The notes beneath the pieces were generated by a model. That model ran no database searches. It was not told where the DNA came from and saw only the letters and a list, made by a program, of their open reading frames with translations. Shown one piece after another: positions 11,116-23,314 of a DNA stretch of 64,000 nt (positions are counted from its first letter, which is position 1; every line of letters begins with the position of its first letter). The translations under genes and the position numbers were made by a program. The DNA is from Ectopseudomonas composti (lineage in GTDB: Bacteria; Pseudomonadota; Gammaproteobacteria; Pseudomonadales; Pseudomonadaceae). Location of the stretch: the NCBI RefSeq assembly GCF_001567565.1, contig NZ_LSSW01000006.1:62001-126000 (forward strand). Direction: 5' to 3'.

Positions 11116-12417
11116 TTGTTCTTCGAGCGTCATGAGGGCGGTGAGCGGGCCATCCTGGTTCATCTGGAAGGCCAAGACTCCGAGGCGAGCGAAGATCCCC
11201 AGGAGTTCCAAGAATTGGCCATGTCGGCAGGCGCTGACATGGTCGCTTTCTTTCGTGTGCCCAGCAGTCGCCTGACTGCGAAGTTCCTTATCGGCAGCGG
11301 CAAGGTCGAGGAGCTGCGCGACCAGGTCAAGGCCATCGATGCCGATCTGGTCATCTTCAATCACACCCTGACACCCAGCCAGGAGCGCAACCTCGAGCGC
11401 GCCTTCGAATGCCGCGTGCTCGATCGTACTGGCCTGATCCTCGATATCTTCGCCCAGCGCGCGCGTACCCACGAAGGCAAGCTGCAGGTCGAGCTGGCTC
11501 AGCTCGATCACATGAGTACGCGCCTGGTGCGCGGCTGGACTCACCTTGAGCGGCAGAAGGGGGGTATCGGCCTGCGTGGTCCGGGTGAAACCCAGCTGGA
11601 AACCGACCGCCGCCTGTTGCGTGTGCGCATTCGTCAGATCAAGCAGAAGCTGGAGAAGGTGCGCAGTCAGCGTGAGCAGGCGCGTCGCGGGCGCAAGCGT
11701 GCGGACATCCCTTCGGTTTCGCTGGTGGGTTACACCAACGCCGGCAAGTCCACGCTGTTCAACGCCCTGACGACCTCCGAGGTTTACGCGGCTGACCAAC
11801 TGTTCGCCACGCTTGATCCGACCCTGCGTCGTCTGGAGCTCGATGACCTCGGTCCGATCGTGCTCGCCGACACCGTGGGCTTCATTCGTCATCTGCCGCA
11901 CAAGCTGGTCGAGGCCTTCCGCGCTACGCTGGAAGAGTCGAGCAACTCTGACCTGCTGCTCCACGTGATCGATGCCCATGAGCCGGAGCGCATGGCGCAG
12001 ATCGAGCAGGTTCAGGCGGTGCTCAAGGAGATCGGTGCGAGCGAGCTGCCGATGCTCGAGGTGTACAACAAGCTGGATTTGTTGGAAGGTGTCGAGCCAC
12101 AGATCCAGCGCGATGGAGATGGTAAGCCGGTTCGCGTCTGGCTTTCGGCTCGCGAAGGGCGTGGTCTGGAGCTGCTGCGACAGGCCGTGGCAGAGCTGCT
12201 GGGCGAGGATCTGTTCGTTGCGACCTTGCAGTTGCCGCAACGATTGGGGCGGCTGCGTGCGCAGTTTTTTGCGTTGGGGGCGGTGCAGGGCGAAGAGCAT
12301 GATGAGCTTGGGCACAGTTTGCTGTCGGTACGTTTGCCGCGAGTCGAGCTCAATCGCCTGGTGAGTCGTGAGGGTTTGGAGCCTCAGGTCTTCATCGAGC
12401 AACATACTTTGCAATAA
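11116..12417 (+). CDS. hflX: Ribosome-associated GTPase HflX
   Basis: The 433-residue protein is a Obg-HflX-type GTPase that binds 50S subunits and rescues stalled or stressed ribosomes. The N-terminal HflX domain is followed by the glycine-rich signature KGGIGLRGPGETQLETDRRL, then the GTPase domain with P-loop VGYTNAGKSTLFNAL and DTVGFI. The start is TTG 11116 (MFFERHEGGERAILVHLEGQ), five bases after AGGGGG. It lies 12 bp after hfq, so it is probably co-transcribed. Confidence 0.95.
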   Translation: MFFERHEGGERAILVHLEGQDSEASEDPQEFQELAMSAGADMVAFFRVPSSRLTAKFLIGSGKVEELRDQVKAIDADLVIFNHTLTPSQERNLERAFECRVLDRTGLILDIFAQRARTHEGKLQVELAQLDHMSTRLVRGWTHLERQKGGIGLRGPGETQLETDRRLLRVRIRQIKQKLEKVRSQREQARRGRKRADIPSVSLVGYTNAGKSTLFNALTTSEVYAADQLFATLDPTLRRLELDDLGPIVLADTVGFIRHLPHKLVEAFRATLEESSNSDLLLHVIDAHEPERMAQIEQVQAVLKEIGASELPMLEVYNKLDLLEGVEPQIQRDGDGKPVRVWLSAREGRGLELLRQAVAELLGEDLFVATLQLPQRLGRLRAQFFALGAVQGEEHDELGHSLLSVRLPRVELNRLVSREGLEPQVFIEQHTLQ

Positions 12418-12469
12418 AGCCTGTAGTGGTGGCTTTGCTGTCACCATAGGGCTTTGGGTAGCATTGGCC

Positions 12470-12488
12470 GGCGCGCCGTGGGCGCGCC
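12470..12488 (+). terminator. GC-rich hairpin between hflX and hflK (possible attenuator/terminator)
   Basis: A perfect 8-bp inverted repeat GGCGCGCC-GTG-GGCGCGCC is followed by TTTGCTTT. The T-tract is broken, so termination would be partial. It falls between hflX and hflK and could reduce read-through into hflKC. Confidence 0.5.
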
Positions 12489-12514
12489 TTTGCTTTATCA
12501 GTACGGAGAACGCT

Positions 12515-13684
12515 ATGGCTTGGAATGAGCCGGGTGGAAACTCGAACAATCAAGACCCTTGGGGCGGCCGCAAAGGCGGTGGACGCAAGGGCCCGCCGGA
12601 TCTCGATGAAGCGTTCCGCAAGCTGCAAGAAAGCCTCAACGGCTTGTTCGGTGGCGGCAAGAAGCGTGGTGATGACGATTCCGGGCGCAGTGGTGGCGGC
12701 GGTGGCTTCGGTCTGCTGTTCGTGGGCCTCGGCCTGCTGGCGGTAGTCTGGCTATACAGCGCGATCTATGTGGTGGACGAGCAGGAGCAGGCCGTAGTGC
12801 TGCGTTTCGGCAAGTACCACGAGACCGTGGGTCCCGGCCTGAACATCTACTTCCCGCCGATTGATCGCAAGTTCCAGGAAAACGTGACGCGTGAGCGTGC
12901 CTACAGCAAGCAGGGCGCCATGTTGACCGAGGACGAGAACATCATCGAGGTGCCGCTGACTGTGCAGTACCGTGTGAGCAACCTGCAGGACTTCGTGCTC
13001 AACGTCGACCAGCCGGAAGTCAGTCTGCAGAATGCGACCGACAGCGCCGTGCGCCACGTCGTGGGTTCCACCGAGATGGATCAGGTGCTGACCGAAGGGC
13101 GTGAGTTGATGGCTACCGAGGTGCGTGAGCGCCTGCAGCGTTTCCTCGACAACTACCAGACCGGTATCACCGTCACCCAGGTGAACATCCAGAGCGCTGC
13201 GGCGCCGCGTGAAGTTCAGGAAGCCTTCGATGACGTGATCCGTGCCCGTGAAGACGAGCAGCGCGAGAAGAACCAGGCCGAGTCCTACGCCAATGGTGTG
13301 ATTCCGGAAGCGCGTGGTCAGGCCCAGCGTCTGCTGGAAGAGGCCAACGGTTACCGTGACGAAGTCATCGCTCGCGCCCAGGGTGAGGCTGATCGTTTCA
13401 CCAAGCTGGTCGCCGAGTACCGCAAGGCGCCGGAGGTGACTCGTGAGCGTCTGTATCTGGACACCATGCAAGAATTGATGAGCAACACCAGCAAGGTTCT
13501 GGTCACTGGCGACAAGGGGCAGAACAACCTGCTCTATCTGCCGCTGGACAAGATGATCGACGCCCGTGGCGGCTCCTCGTCTTCCAGTTCTACCAACAGC
13601 AGCACTTCGGCAACGCGGGATCCAGCCGTGCCGCTAAGCAGCGATCTGTCGCAGCGTAACCTGCGTACCCGGGAGGGCCGTTGA
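12515..13684 (+). CDS. hflK: FtsH protease modulator HflK
   Basis: The 389-residue inner-membrane SPFH/band-7 protein forms, with HflC, a large cage around the FtsH protease. A Gly/Arg-rich cytoplasmic N-terminus (WGGRKGGGRKGPPDLDE) precedes one membrane segment (FGLLFVGLGLLAVVWLYSAIYVV) and the periplasmic SPFH domain, followed by a long helical arm. The start ATG 12515 is preceded by GGAG. Its stop overlaps the hflC start as TGATG, indicating coupled synthesis. Confidence 0.95.
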   Translation: MAWNEPGGNSNNQDPWGGRKGGGRKGPPDLDEAFRKLQESLNGLFGGGKKRGDDDSGRSGGGGGFGLLFVGLGLLAVVWLYSAIYVVDEQEQAVVLRFGKYHETVGPGLNIYFPPIDRKFQENVTRERAYSKQGAMLTEDENIIEVPLTVQYRVSNLQDFVLNVDQPEVSLQNATDSAVRHVVGSTEMDQVLTEGRELMATEVRERLQRFLDNYQTGITVTQVNIQSAAAPREVQEAFDDVIRAREDEQREKNQAESYANGVIPEARGQAQRLLEEANGYRDEVIARAQGEADRFTKLVAEYRKAPEVTRERLYLDTMQELMSNTSKVLVTGDKGQNNLLYLPLDKMIDARGGSSSSSSTNSSTSATRDPAVPLSSDLSQRNLRTREGR

Positions 13685-14553
13685 TGAACAACAAGTCCCT
13701 GATCGGCCTGATCGTGGCCGTGGTTCTGGCCCTGGTGGCGTGGAACAGCTTCTATATCGTGGCGCAAACCGAACGTGCGGTGCTGTTGCAGTTCGGGCGT
13801 GTGGTCAATCCGGACGTGCAGCCGGGTCTGCATGTGAAGATTCCTTACGTGAACCAGGTGCGCATCTTCGATGGTCGTCTGCTGACGCTGGATTCGACTT
13901 CATCGCGCTTCCTCACTCTGGAGAAGAAGGCATTGATGGTTGATGCCTATGCCAAGTGGCGAGTGAAGGATGCCGAGCGTTTCTATCAGTCCACCTCTGG
14001 TCTGAAGCAAGTGGCTGACGAGCGCCTGGCGCGCCGCCTCGAGGCATCGCTGCGTGACCAGTTCGGTAAGCGCACCCTGCATGAGTCGGTGTCTGGTGAG
14101 CGTGATGCACTGATGGCCGATGTGACGGCGTCCCTCAATCGTGCTGCCGAGCGTGAGCTGGGTATCGAGGTGGTGGACGTACGGGTCAAGACCATCGACC
14201 TGCCGCGTGAGGTGAACCGCAGCGTGTTCGAGCGGATGAGCACCGAGCGTGAGCGTGAGGCTCGTGAGCACCGTGCCAAGGGTCGTGAGCTGGCCGAAGG
14301 TATCCGCGCCGATGCCGATCGTCAGCGTCGCGTCCTGCTGGCTGAAGCCTATCGTGAAGCTGAAGAGCTGCGCGGTGATGGTGATGCTCAGGCGGCTGCG
14401 ATCTACTCTCGGGCTTACGGCCAGGATCAGGAGTTCTACTCCTTCTACCGCAGCCTGCGTGCTTACCGTGAAAGCTTCGCGGACAAGCGCGACGTACTGG
14501 TACTGGATCCAAGCAGCGACTTCTTCCGCTACCTGGAAAAATCCAAGCCTTGA
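13684..14553 (+). CDS. hflC: FtsH protease modulator HflC
   Basis: The 289-residue partner of HflK has an N-terminal membrane anchor (LIGLIVAVVLALVAWNSFYIV), an SPFH domain starting QTERAVLLQFGRVV and a charged helical arm (STEREREAREHRAKGRELAEG). ATG 13684 overlaps the hflK stop; an in-frame TTG one codon earlier was not chosen. An intrinsic terminator lies 68 bp after the stop. Confidence 0.95.
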   Translation: MNNKSLIGLIVAVVLALVAWNSFYIVAQTERAVLLQFGRVVNPDVQPGLHVKIPYVNQVRIFDGRLLTLDSTSSRFLTLEKKALMVDAYAKWRVKDAERFYQSTSGLKQVADERLARRLEASLRDQFGKRTLHESVSGERDALMADVTASLNRAAERELGIEVVDVRVKTIDLPREVNRSVFERMSTEREREAREHRAKGRELAEGIRADADRQRRVLLAEAYREAEELRGDGDAQAAAIYSRAYGQDQEFYSFYRSLRAYRESFADKRDVLVLDPSSDFFRYLEKSKP

Positions 14554-14620
14554 CCGGCAGCCCTGGCGGCGCGATGCGTCGCCAGGGTGACCGCAAGGTA
14601 AAACGTGGTATGATGCGGCA

Positions 14621-14643
14621 GCCGGGAAAATCCCGGCTTTTTT
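14621..14643 (+). terminator. Intrinsic terminator after hflC
   Basis: GCCGGG-AAAAT-CCCGGC followed by six Ts. The perfect 6-bp GC-rich stem and T-run fit an intrinsic terminator ending the miaA-hfq-hflX-hflKC transcription unit. The DUF2065 gene begins only 16 bp later, so read-through or a promoter upstream of the hairpin (TATGAT at 14609) must feed it. Confidence 0.75.
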
Positions 14644-14658
14644 GCGTCTGTGGGAATC

Positions 14659-14844
14659 ATGTGGCAGGAACTCGGCATCGCACTGTGTCTGGTATTGGTG
14701 CTGGAAGGCATCCTGCCTTTCCTCTGTCCGCGCCACTGGCGCGGAGCGGTATTGCAGGCGGCTCGTCTGCCCGACCGCCGACTGCGTCTTATGGGGCTGA
14801 CCAGCATGTTGCTGGGGACTGCCCTTCTATATCTGCTTCACTGA
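14659..14844 (+). CDS. DUF2065 (YjeT-like) membrane microprotein
   Basis: The 61-residue protein has two predicted membrane helices ([20 protein letters not shown] and [18 protein letters not shown]) around a short basic loop ([18 protein letters not shown]). This length and layout match the DUF2065/YjeT family, commonly found between hflC and hisZ or purA. Function is unknown. ATG 14659 was chosen because the product then begins MWQELG; a GTG nine bases upstream is in frame. Confidence 0.85.
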   Translation: MWQELGIALCLVLVLEGILPFLCPRHWRGAVLQAARLPDRRLRLMGLTSMLLGTALLYLLH

Positions 14845-14881
14845 AGGCTTGTGCCGCCCGGATCGAGAGGGGAATGGCGAA

Positions 14882-17423
<2,542 letters not shown>

Positions 17424-17443
17424 TCGAGATTGTTCGATCCGCC

Positions 17444-17470
17444 AAAAGACCGCCTTCGGGCGGTCTTTTT
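17444..17470 (+). terminator. Intrinsic terminator after purA
   Basis: AAAAGACCGCC-TTCG-GGCGGTCTTTTT has an 11-bp stem, a stable UUCG tetraloop and flanking A and T runs, so it could act on both strands. Confidence 0.92.
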
Positions 17471-17561
17471 GTATCCGAATAACGGGCACGAAGCTTGCCT
17501 GCGTTCAACAAATCGTCAAAGTTGCCGTTATAGCGATCAGGTTCGTTGAGGAGAGCTGTCA

Positions 17562-19496
17562 GTGTTCGCCATTATTTCGATGTTGCGCAGTCGTCTGTTG
17601 CGTCCGGTGTTCATCGCGCTCGGCTTGGCCATGCTGGTGCAGGTGGGGCTGGCCGTGTGGTTGATGCGCGCCTCGGTGAACGACATGGTCGAGGATCTTG
17701 CCCAGCGCCTGGGCGGTGAGAGTCTGCGTCTGGGGCAGGAGCTGAACGTTGCGCAACAGGAGATGAGCCAGGGACTCACGGCGCTTTCGCAGAATACCCG
17801 CTCGCGCCTGGCCGAAGGCCTTACGACGCAGCTCAAGGGTGAGCAGGCGCAATTGCGCAGTGTGCTGGAGGGGAGTCTCAAGCAGTCCGGTCAATCGCTC
17901 GCGCAGCTGTTGGCCGGGGTCGCGCCCAAGTCCATCTGGGATCTGGATATCCCAGCGTTGACGGCGCTGACGCGTATCGCGCAGCAGGACCCGGCCGTGC
18001 TCTTCGCGGTCATCTACGATGCCGATGGCAAGCGTCTGACGCGTAATTTCAATCGCAGTAATGCGCAGGTGCGTGAGTTGATCGCTGCCGGTCAGGGCAC
18101 GTCTCCGCTCGACAAGCTGGTCGACGCCGCCTCGCGCAATCCCAATGTCTATATCGTCGAGGCGGACATCAATCCGATGGGGGCGTCCATCGGCAAGATC
18201 CAGATGGGCCTGTCGCTCGATGTGGTCGAGCGTGAGCTGCAGGCGCTCGACGGGCGTTTCAATGCGCTGGTCGACGGTGCTGGCAAGCTGGTCGACAGCA
18301 GTCTCTCGGGTGCTTCGGAGGAGACGACGCGAACCCTGCGTGAGCGCCTGCAGTCTGCCGAGCGCTACACCCAGCAAATGGCGCGCAATGGTGGCGAGTC
18401 GGTGCGCCAGGCGGCGGATGGGCTGCGTTGGAATATCGCCCTGGGCCTGCTCCTGGTTGGCGCGCTGGCGCTGGTGGTGGTGGCGCTCGTGCTCGGTTGG
18501 CGAGTGCTGAGTCGCCTGCGTCTGCTCAGTGATGCGCTCAATGACTTGGCCGCTGGCGAGGGCGATCTTACGCGGCGGGTGGATATCCGCAGTCAGGACG
18601 AAGTGGGGGAGATGGCGGGGGCGGTCAATCGCTTCATGGACAAGCTGCAGCCCATCGTGCGTGAGTCCGGTGGTGTGGCGCTGCGCACGGGCGAGCAGAT
18701 CCGTAGCCTCACTCAGCGTGGCGCCGCAGCCGAGTCGGCGGCCGGTCGCCAGCGTGACGAGGTGGCCGGCAGCCTGCAGGCTCTGGAGCAAATGGCTGAT
18801 GAGGCGCAGGCGGAAAGCCAGGCCATGCAGGAGGCATTGCAGCGCGTCGATACCATTCGTGAGGCGGCGCATGAGAATGCGGTGATCGCGCAGCGTCTGT
18901 CATCGCTGATCGAGGGGTTGGTGGCGCGTGTGGCCGATGGCTCGGCAGTGATCGAGCGGCTGGCCAAGCAGAGCGAGCAGATCGAGGTGGTGCTGACGGT
19001 GATTCAGTCCATCGCCGAGCAGACCAACCTGCTGGCGCTCAATGCGGCCATCGAGGCCGCGCGTGCCGGGGAAAGCGGGCGCGGTTTCGCGGTGGTGGCT
19101 GACGAAGTACGCGCGCTGGCGAGCAAGACGCAGCAGTCCACTGGCGATATCCAGACCCACATCAGCGCCTTGCAGCGTGGCGCGCAGGAGGCGGTCAGCG
19201 CAATCGCCCAGGCGGGGGCGCAAGGCAGCGAGGGTTTGCAGGTACTGCGCGACAGTGCGCGTCTGCAGCAGTCTGTACAGCAGTCGGTGGACGAGGTGCA
19301 TGGCGCCATCAATGCTGCGACTCAGGCTGCGGCGCATCAGGCGGAGGGGGCGGGGGCGGTGCGTGGTCGCGTCGAGATCATCCATGCCGAAGCGCAGCAT
19401 GCGGCCGAGGCGGTGGCGGCAATTGCCGGCAATGCGCGCGCGCTGGATGAGTTGGCGGCGCAGCTCAAGGCCAGTCTGGGGCAGTTCAAGGTTTGA
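17562..19496 (+). CDS. Methyl-accepting chemotaxis protein
   Basis: The 644-residue chemoreceptor has an N-terminal membrane segment (residues about 16-36), a periplasmic sensor region of about 250 residues, a second membrane helix near 291-312 ([21 protein letters not shown]), a HAMP domain and a cytoplasmic signalling domain. The conserved hairpin tip [19 protein letters not shown] and the segment [15 protein letters not shown] are intact, so it should signal through CheA/CheW. There is no C-terminal CheR-binding pentapeptide. The ligand cannot be inferred. GTG 17562 is supported by GAGGAGAG six bases upstream; ATG 17580 is the alternative. Confidence 0.93.
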   Translation: MFAIISMLRSRLLRPVFIALGLAMLVQVGLAVWLMRASVNDMVEDLAQRLGGESLRLGQELNVAQQEMSQGLTALSQNTRSRLAEGLTTQLKGEQAQLRSVLEGSLKQSGQSLAQLLAGVAPKSIWDLDIPALTALTRIAQQDPAVLFAVIYDADGKRLTRNFNRSNAQVRELIAAGQGTSPLDKLVDAASRNPNVYIVEADINPMGASIGKIQMGLSLDVVERELQALDGRFNALVDGAGKLVDSSLSGASEETTRTLRERLQSAERYTQQMARNGGESVRQAADGLRWNIALGLLLVGALALVVVALVLGWRVLSRLRLLSDALNDLAAGEGDLTRRVDIRSQDEVGEMAGAVNRFMDKLQPIVRESGGVALRTGEQIRSLTQRGAAAESAAGRQRDEVAGSLQALEQMADEAQAESQAMQEALQRVDTIREAAHENAVIAQRLSSLIEGLVARVADGSAVIERLAKQSEQIEVVLTVIQSIAEQTNLLALNAAIEAARAGESGRGFAVVADEVRALASKTQQSTGDIQTHISALQRGAQEAVSAIAQAGAQGSEGLQVLRDSARLQQSVQQSVDEVHGAINAATQAAAHQAEGAGAVRGRVEIIHAEAQHAAEAVAAIAGNARALDELAAQLKASLGQFKV

Positions 19497-19558
19497 TCGC
19501 TGGAAGAGGCGCCCGGTGCGCCTCGCTGCACTCAGGCCAGTACTTTTCTGCAGGCAAT

Positions 19559-19588
19559 AAAAAACCGAGCCATGAGACTCGGTTTTTT
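19559..19588. terminator. Bidirectional intrinsic terminator between mcp and tRNA-Leu genes
   Basis: AAAAAACCGAG, an 8-base loop and CTCGGTTTTTT form a hairpin with A and T runs on both sides. It can end the chemoreceptor transcript on the plus strand and the tRNA transcript on the minus strand. Confidence 0.88.
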
Positions 19589-19594
19589 GAATTT

Positions 19595-19681
19595 TGGTGC
19601 CCAGGAGAAGACTCGAACTTCCACGGCCGTTAAGCCACTGATACCTGAAACCAGCGCGTCTACCAATTCCGCCACCTGGGC
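19595..19681 (-). tRNA. tRNA-Leu (anticodon CAG), copy 1
   Basis: The 87-nt sequence on the minus strand folds as a class II tRNA: acceptor GCCCAGG pairing with CCTGGGC, D-arm GCGGAATTGGTAGACGCGC, anticodon loop TTCAGGT (CAG), a long variable arm with GGC/GCC pairing, T-loop GTTCGAGTC and an encoded CCA. It is the downstream member of a pair. Confidence 0.96.
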
Positions 19682-19763
19682 ACTGCAGCAATGTTCGTCG
19701 TCACCGACACGGAGCGTTGCATCCGTTATTTGCAAAGTGGGTTATCAATCCACTTCACGAATT

Positions 19764-19850
19764 TGGTGCCCAGGAGAAGACTCGAACTTCCACGACCGTT
19801 AAGTCACTGATACCTGAAACCAGCGCGTCTACCAATTCCGCCACCTGGGC
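19764..19850 (-). tRNA. tRNA-Leu (anticodon CAG), copy 2
   Basis: Nearly identical to the copy 82 bp downstream, with the same CAG anticodon and encoded CCA. The only differences I see are two in the variable arm, where a G-C pair is replaced by A-T (GAC/GTC instead of GGC/GCC), a compensatory change that keeps the stem. Confidence 0.96.
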
Positions 19851-19860
19851 ACAGAAACCG

Positions 19861-19888
19861 ATGAATCATCATCTGCTTCGTGTTACAA
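19861..19888 (-). promoter_or_regulatory. Possible sigma-70 promoter for the tRNA-Leu pair
   Basis: On the minus strand TTGTAA (19888-19883) and ATTCAT (19866-19861) are separated by 16 bp, placing a start about 5-10 bases before the mature tRNA. Both hexamers are imperfect matches. Confidence 0.3.
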
Positions 19889-20056
19889 CGTCTGCTCGAC
19901 GCTGTGGGCGCGAACTATACGGGCGGGCATTTACCTTGTAAACCCCTGACCGCAAAAAATTATTGTCGGCGGAAAAGCTGCCGCGAATGCCGTTTTCGCG
20001 CTTCAATAGGCAGATGGCATACACCTTTATACATAAGCATAGGTAATCCTTCCTAC

Positions 20057-22540
20057 ATGGCCGATTGGCAATCCCTCGATCCCGAGGCCGCCCGCGAGGC
20101 GGAAAAATACGACAACCCCATTCCCAGCCGCGAACTGATCCTGGCCCATCTGGCCGAGCGTGGTTCGCCTGCAAGCCGCGAGCAACTGGTCGAAGAGTTC
20201 GGTCTCAGTACCGACGATCAGCTCGAAGCGCTGCGCCGCCGTCTGCGCGCCATGGAGCGCGACGGCCAGCTCATCTATACCCGCCGCGGCACTTATGCAC
20301 CGGTGGACAAGCTCGACCTCATCTGCGGGCGCATCAGCGGTCACCGCGATGGCTTCGGGTTCCTGGTGCCGGACGATGGCAGTGATGATCTGTTCCTTAG
20401 CCCGGCGCAAATGCGCCTGGTGTTCGATCGCGACCGTGCTCTGGTTCGTGTCGCCGGCTTCGATCGCCGTGGTCGTCGTGAAGGCGGCATCGTCGAGGTC
20501 ATCGAGCGGGCTCACGAGAGCATCGTCGGCCGCTACTACGAAGAGAACGGTATCGGTTTCGTCGTCCCCGACAATCCCAAGATCCAGCAGGAAGTGCTGG
20601 TTACCCCGGGGCGCACTGCCGGTGCGCGCATCGGTCAGTTCGTCGAGATCAAGATCACTCACTGGCCCACTCAGCGCTTCCAGCCGCAGGGCGATATCGT
20701 CGAGGTGATCGGCAACTACATGGCGCCGGGCATGGAAATCGACGTGGCGCTGCGCAGCTACGACATTCCGCATGTCTGGCCCGAGGCGGTGGTCAAGGAA
20801 GCGCGCAAGCTCAAGCCTGAGGTGGACGAGAAGGACAAGGAGAAACGCGTCGACCTGCGTCACCTGCCTTTCGTCACCATCGACGGTGAAGACGCGCGCG
20901 ACTTCGACGACGCCGTGTACTGCGAGAAGAACAGCAGCCGCTGGAAGCTGTTCTCCGGTGGCTGGAAGCTCTACGTGGCCATCGCCGACGTATCGCACTA
21001 CGTCAAGGTTGGGTCGGCACTGGATGCCGAGGCGGTCGAGCGTGGCAACTCGGTGTATTTCCCCGAGCGCGTGGTACCGATGTTGCCGGAAGAGCTGTCC
21101 AACGGTCTGTGCTCGCTCAACCCGCATGTCGATCGCCTGGCCATGGTCTGCGAGATGACCATGTCCAAGAGCGGGCAGATGGTCGACTACAAGTTCTACG
21201 AGGCGGTGATCCATTCCCATGCGCGCCTGACCTACAACAAGGTCAGCCTGATGCTGGAAGATCCCAAGAGCAGCGAGGGCAAGTCCCTGCGCAGCGAGTA
21301 CAAGGAAGTCCTGCCGCACCTCAACCAGCTTTATGCGCTGTATCAGGTGCTGGTGGCCGCCCGTCACGAGCGCGGGGCAATCGACTTCGAGACCCAGGAA
21401 ACCCGTATCGTCTTCGGCACCGACCGCAAGATCGACGAGATCCGCCCGACTCAGCGCAACGATGCGCACAAGCTGATCGAGGAATGCATGCTGGCCGCCA
21501 ACGTGGCCACTGCGCGCTTCATGCAGGATCACGAGATTCCGTCGCTGTACCGCGTTCATGATGGTCCGCCACCGGAGCGTCTGGAGAAGCTCAAGGCCTT
21601 CCTGGGTGAGCTGGGGCTTTCGCTGCAGCGTGGCAAGTCCAAGGACGGTCCGTCGCCCAAGGACTACCAGCGCCTGCTGGAAAGCATCCGCGAACGTCCG
21701 GACTATCACCTGATCCAGACCGTGATGCTGCGCTCTCTGAGCCAGGCGGTGTACAGCGCGCAGAACGAAGGGCACTTCGGCCTCAACTACGAGGCCTACA
21801 CCCACTTCACTTCGCCAATCCGTCGTTACCCTGATCTGCTGGTGCACCGCGCCATTCGCAGCGTGGTTCGCTCCAAGCGTGAAACCAAGCACGTGGAGCG
21901 CGCAGGCGCGACGATCATGCCCAAGGCGCGCATCTATCCGTACGACGAGGCAGCCCTGGAGAAGCTCGGCGAGCAGTGCTCGATGACCGAGCGTCGTGCC
22001 GACGAGGCGACTCGTGACGTGGTCAACTGGCTCAAGTGCGAGTTCATGCAGGACCGCGTCGGCGAGACCTTCGCGGGCGTGATCACTGCGGTGACCGGCT
22101 TCGGCATCTTCGTCGAGCTGCGCGACATCTATGTCGAGGGGCTGGTACACGTGACCGCGCTGCCGGCCGACTACTACCACTTCGATCCGGTTCATCATCG
22201 TCTGTCCGGCGAGCGCAGTGGTCGCAGCTTCCGCCTTGGCGACAGTGTCGAAGTCAAGGTCATGCGCGTCGACCTCGACGAGCGCAAGATCGACTTCGAA
22301 CTGAGCCAGGCCAAGGCCGGCAAGGGCGATGATGCGCGCCGCGGCGGCAAGTCCGGTATGGGCAATACCGATGTGCAGAAAAGTCGCGAAGTGAAGAAGG
22401 CGCTGCTCGATAGCGCCAAGAAAGGCGGCAAGGCGGCACCGGCGAAGAAGTCGACCAGTCACCGCAAGGGCGCACCAGCGCCCAAGGGCAAGGTCGAGGC
22501 AACTGTCGACAAGCCGGGCAGGCGTAAGGCGAAACGATGA
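20057..22540 (+). CDS. rnr: Ribonuclease R
   Basis: The 827-residue 3'-5' exoribonuclease degrades structured RNA and acts in rRNA quality control. In order it has an N-terminal helix-turn-helix-like region (SREQLVEEFGL), two cold-shock domains, the RNB catalytic domain with TIDGEDARDFDDAVYCE (metal-binding Asp residues) and HFTSPIRRYPDLLVHRAI, an S1 domain (GETFAGVITAVTGFGIFVEL) and a Lys-rich tail. I chose ATG 20057 (MADWQSLDPEA); in-frame sequence before it runs through the tRNA promoter region and does not look like protein. It overlaps rlmB by 4 bases (ATGA). Confidence 0.95.
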   Translation: MADWQSLDPEAAREAEKYDNPIPSRELILAHLAERGSPASREQLVEEFGLSTDDQLEALRRRLRAMERDGQLIYTRRGTYAPVDKLDLICGRISGHRDGFGFLVPDDGSDDLFLSPAQMRLVFDRDRALVRVAGFDRRGRREGGIVEVIERAHESIVGRYYEENGIGFVVPDNPKIQQEVLVTPGRTAGARIGQFVEIKITHWPTQRFQPQGDIVEVIGNYMAPGMEIDVALRSYDIPHVWPEAVVKEARKLKPEVDEKDKEKRVDLRHLPFVTIDGEDARDFDDAVYCEKNSSRWKLFSGGWKLYVAIADVSHYVKVGSALDAEAVERGNSVYFPERVVPMLPEELSNGLCSLNPHVDRLAMVCEMTMSKSGQMVDYKFYEAVIHSHARLTYNKVSLMLEDPKSSEGKSLRSEYKEVLPHLNQLYALYQVLVAARHERGAIDFETQETRIVFGTDRKIDEIRPTQRNDAHKLIEECMLAANVATARFMQDHEIPSLYRVHDGPPPERLEKLKAFLGELGLSLQRGKSKDGPSPKDYQRLLESIRERPDYHLIQTVMLRSLSQAVYSAQNEGHFGLNYEAYTHFTSPIRRYPDLLVHRAIRSVVRSKRETKHVERAGATIMPKARIYPYDEAALEKLGEQCSMTERRADEATRDVVNWLKCEFMQDRVGETFAGVITAVTGFGIFVELRDIYVEGLVHVTALPADYYHFDPVHHRLSGERSGRSFRLGDSVEVKVMRVDLDERKIDFELSQAKAGKGDDARRGGKSGMGNTDVQKSREVKKALLDSAKKGGKAAPAKKSTSHRKGAPAPKGKVEATVDKPGRRKAKR

Positions 22541-23289
22541 GTCAGTTGGAAAAGGTCTACGGCGTGCATGCCGTGGAGGCGCTGTTGCGCCATCACCCCA
22601 AGCGGGTTAAGCAGTTGTGGCTGGCCGAGAGCCGTCAGGCGCCGCGCATCCAGCCCATGCTCGAGCTGGCTGCGCAAAACCGGGTGCCGGTGGGGCACAA
22701 GGAGCGCCAGGAGCTGGACGAGTGGGCCGAAGGCGTACACCAGGGTGTGGTCGCCGAAGTTAGCCCGAGTCAGGTCTGGGGCGAGAACATGCTCGACGAG
22801 CTGCTCGAGCGCAGCGAAAGCGTCCCCTTGCTGCTGGTGCTCGATGGCGTGACTGACCCGCACAATCTCGGCGCCTGCCTGCGCACTGCCGATGCGGCGG
22901 GTGCGCTGGCGGTGATCGTGCCGAAGGACAAGTCCGCCACGCTCAATGCCACCGTGCGCAAGGTGGCATGCGGCGCCGCGGAAGTGATTCCGCTGGTGGC
23001 CGTGACCAACCTGGCGCGCACCCTGGAAAAACTGCAGAAGAAAGGCCTCTGGGTGGTCGGTACTGCTGGTGAGGTCGAGCAGGAGCTGTACCAGCTCGAC
23101 ATGACCGGCCCGACGGTGCTGGTCATGGGCGCTGAGGGCAAGGGCATGCGTCGCCTCACCCGCGAGCATTGCGATTACCTGGTCAAGCTGCCCATGGGGG
23201 GCAGCGTCAGCAGTCTCAACGTTTCGGTCGCTACCGGCGTCTGTCTGTTCGAGGCGGTGCGTCAGCGCCAGGCCAAGCGCCAGGGCTGA
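22537..23289 (+). CDS. rlmB: 23S rRNA (guanosine-2'-O-)-methyltransferase RlmB
   Basis: The 250-residue SPOUT-class methyltransferase modifies G2251 of 23S rRNA. The N-terminal substrate-binding domain begins YGVHAVEALLRHHPKRV. The trefoil-knot motifs are VLDGVTDPHNLGACLRTADAAG, VMGAEGKGMRRL and PMGGSVSSLNVSVATGV. ATG 22537 overlaps the rnr stop, so the pair is coupled. Confidence 0.96.
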   Translation: MSQLEKVYGVHAVEALLRHHPKRVKQLWLAESRQAPRIQPMLELAAQNRVPVGHKERQELDEWAEGVHQGVVAEVSPSQVWGENMLDELLERSESVPLLLVLDGVTDPHNLGACLRTADAAGALAVIVPKDKSATLNATVRKVACGAAEVIPLVAVTNLARTLEKLQKKGLWVVGTAGEVEQELYQLDMTGPTVLVMGAEGKGMRRLTREHCDYLVKLPMGGSVSSLNVSVATGVCLFEAVRQRQAKRQG

Positions 23290-23314
23290 TTGTTCAAATA
23301 TTCGCCAATTCGCC

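Noticed and set aside
17515..17545. FliA (sigma-28) promoter before the chemoreceptor gene
   Set aside because: CAAAGTT and GCGATCA resemble the two halves, but the spacing is several bases too short.
20027..22462. 811-codon minus-strand frame opposite rnr
   Set aside because: A high-GC third-position shadow of a clearly conserved gene; no recognisable domain.
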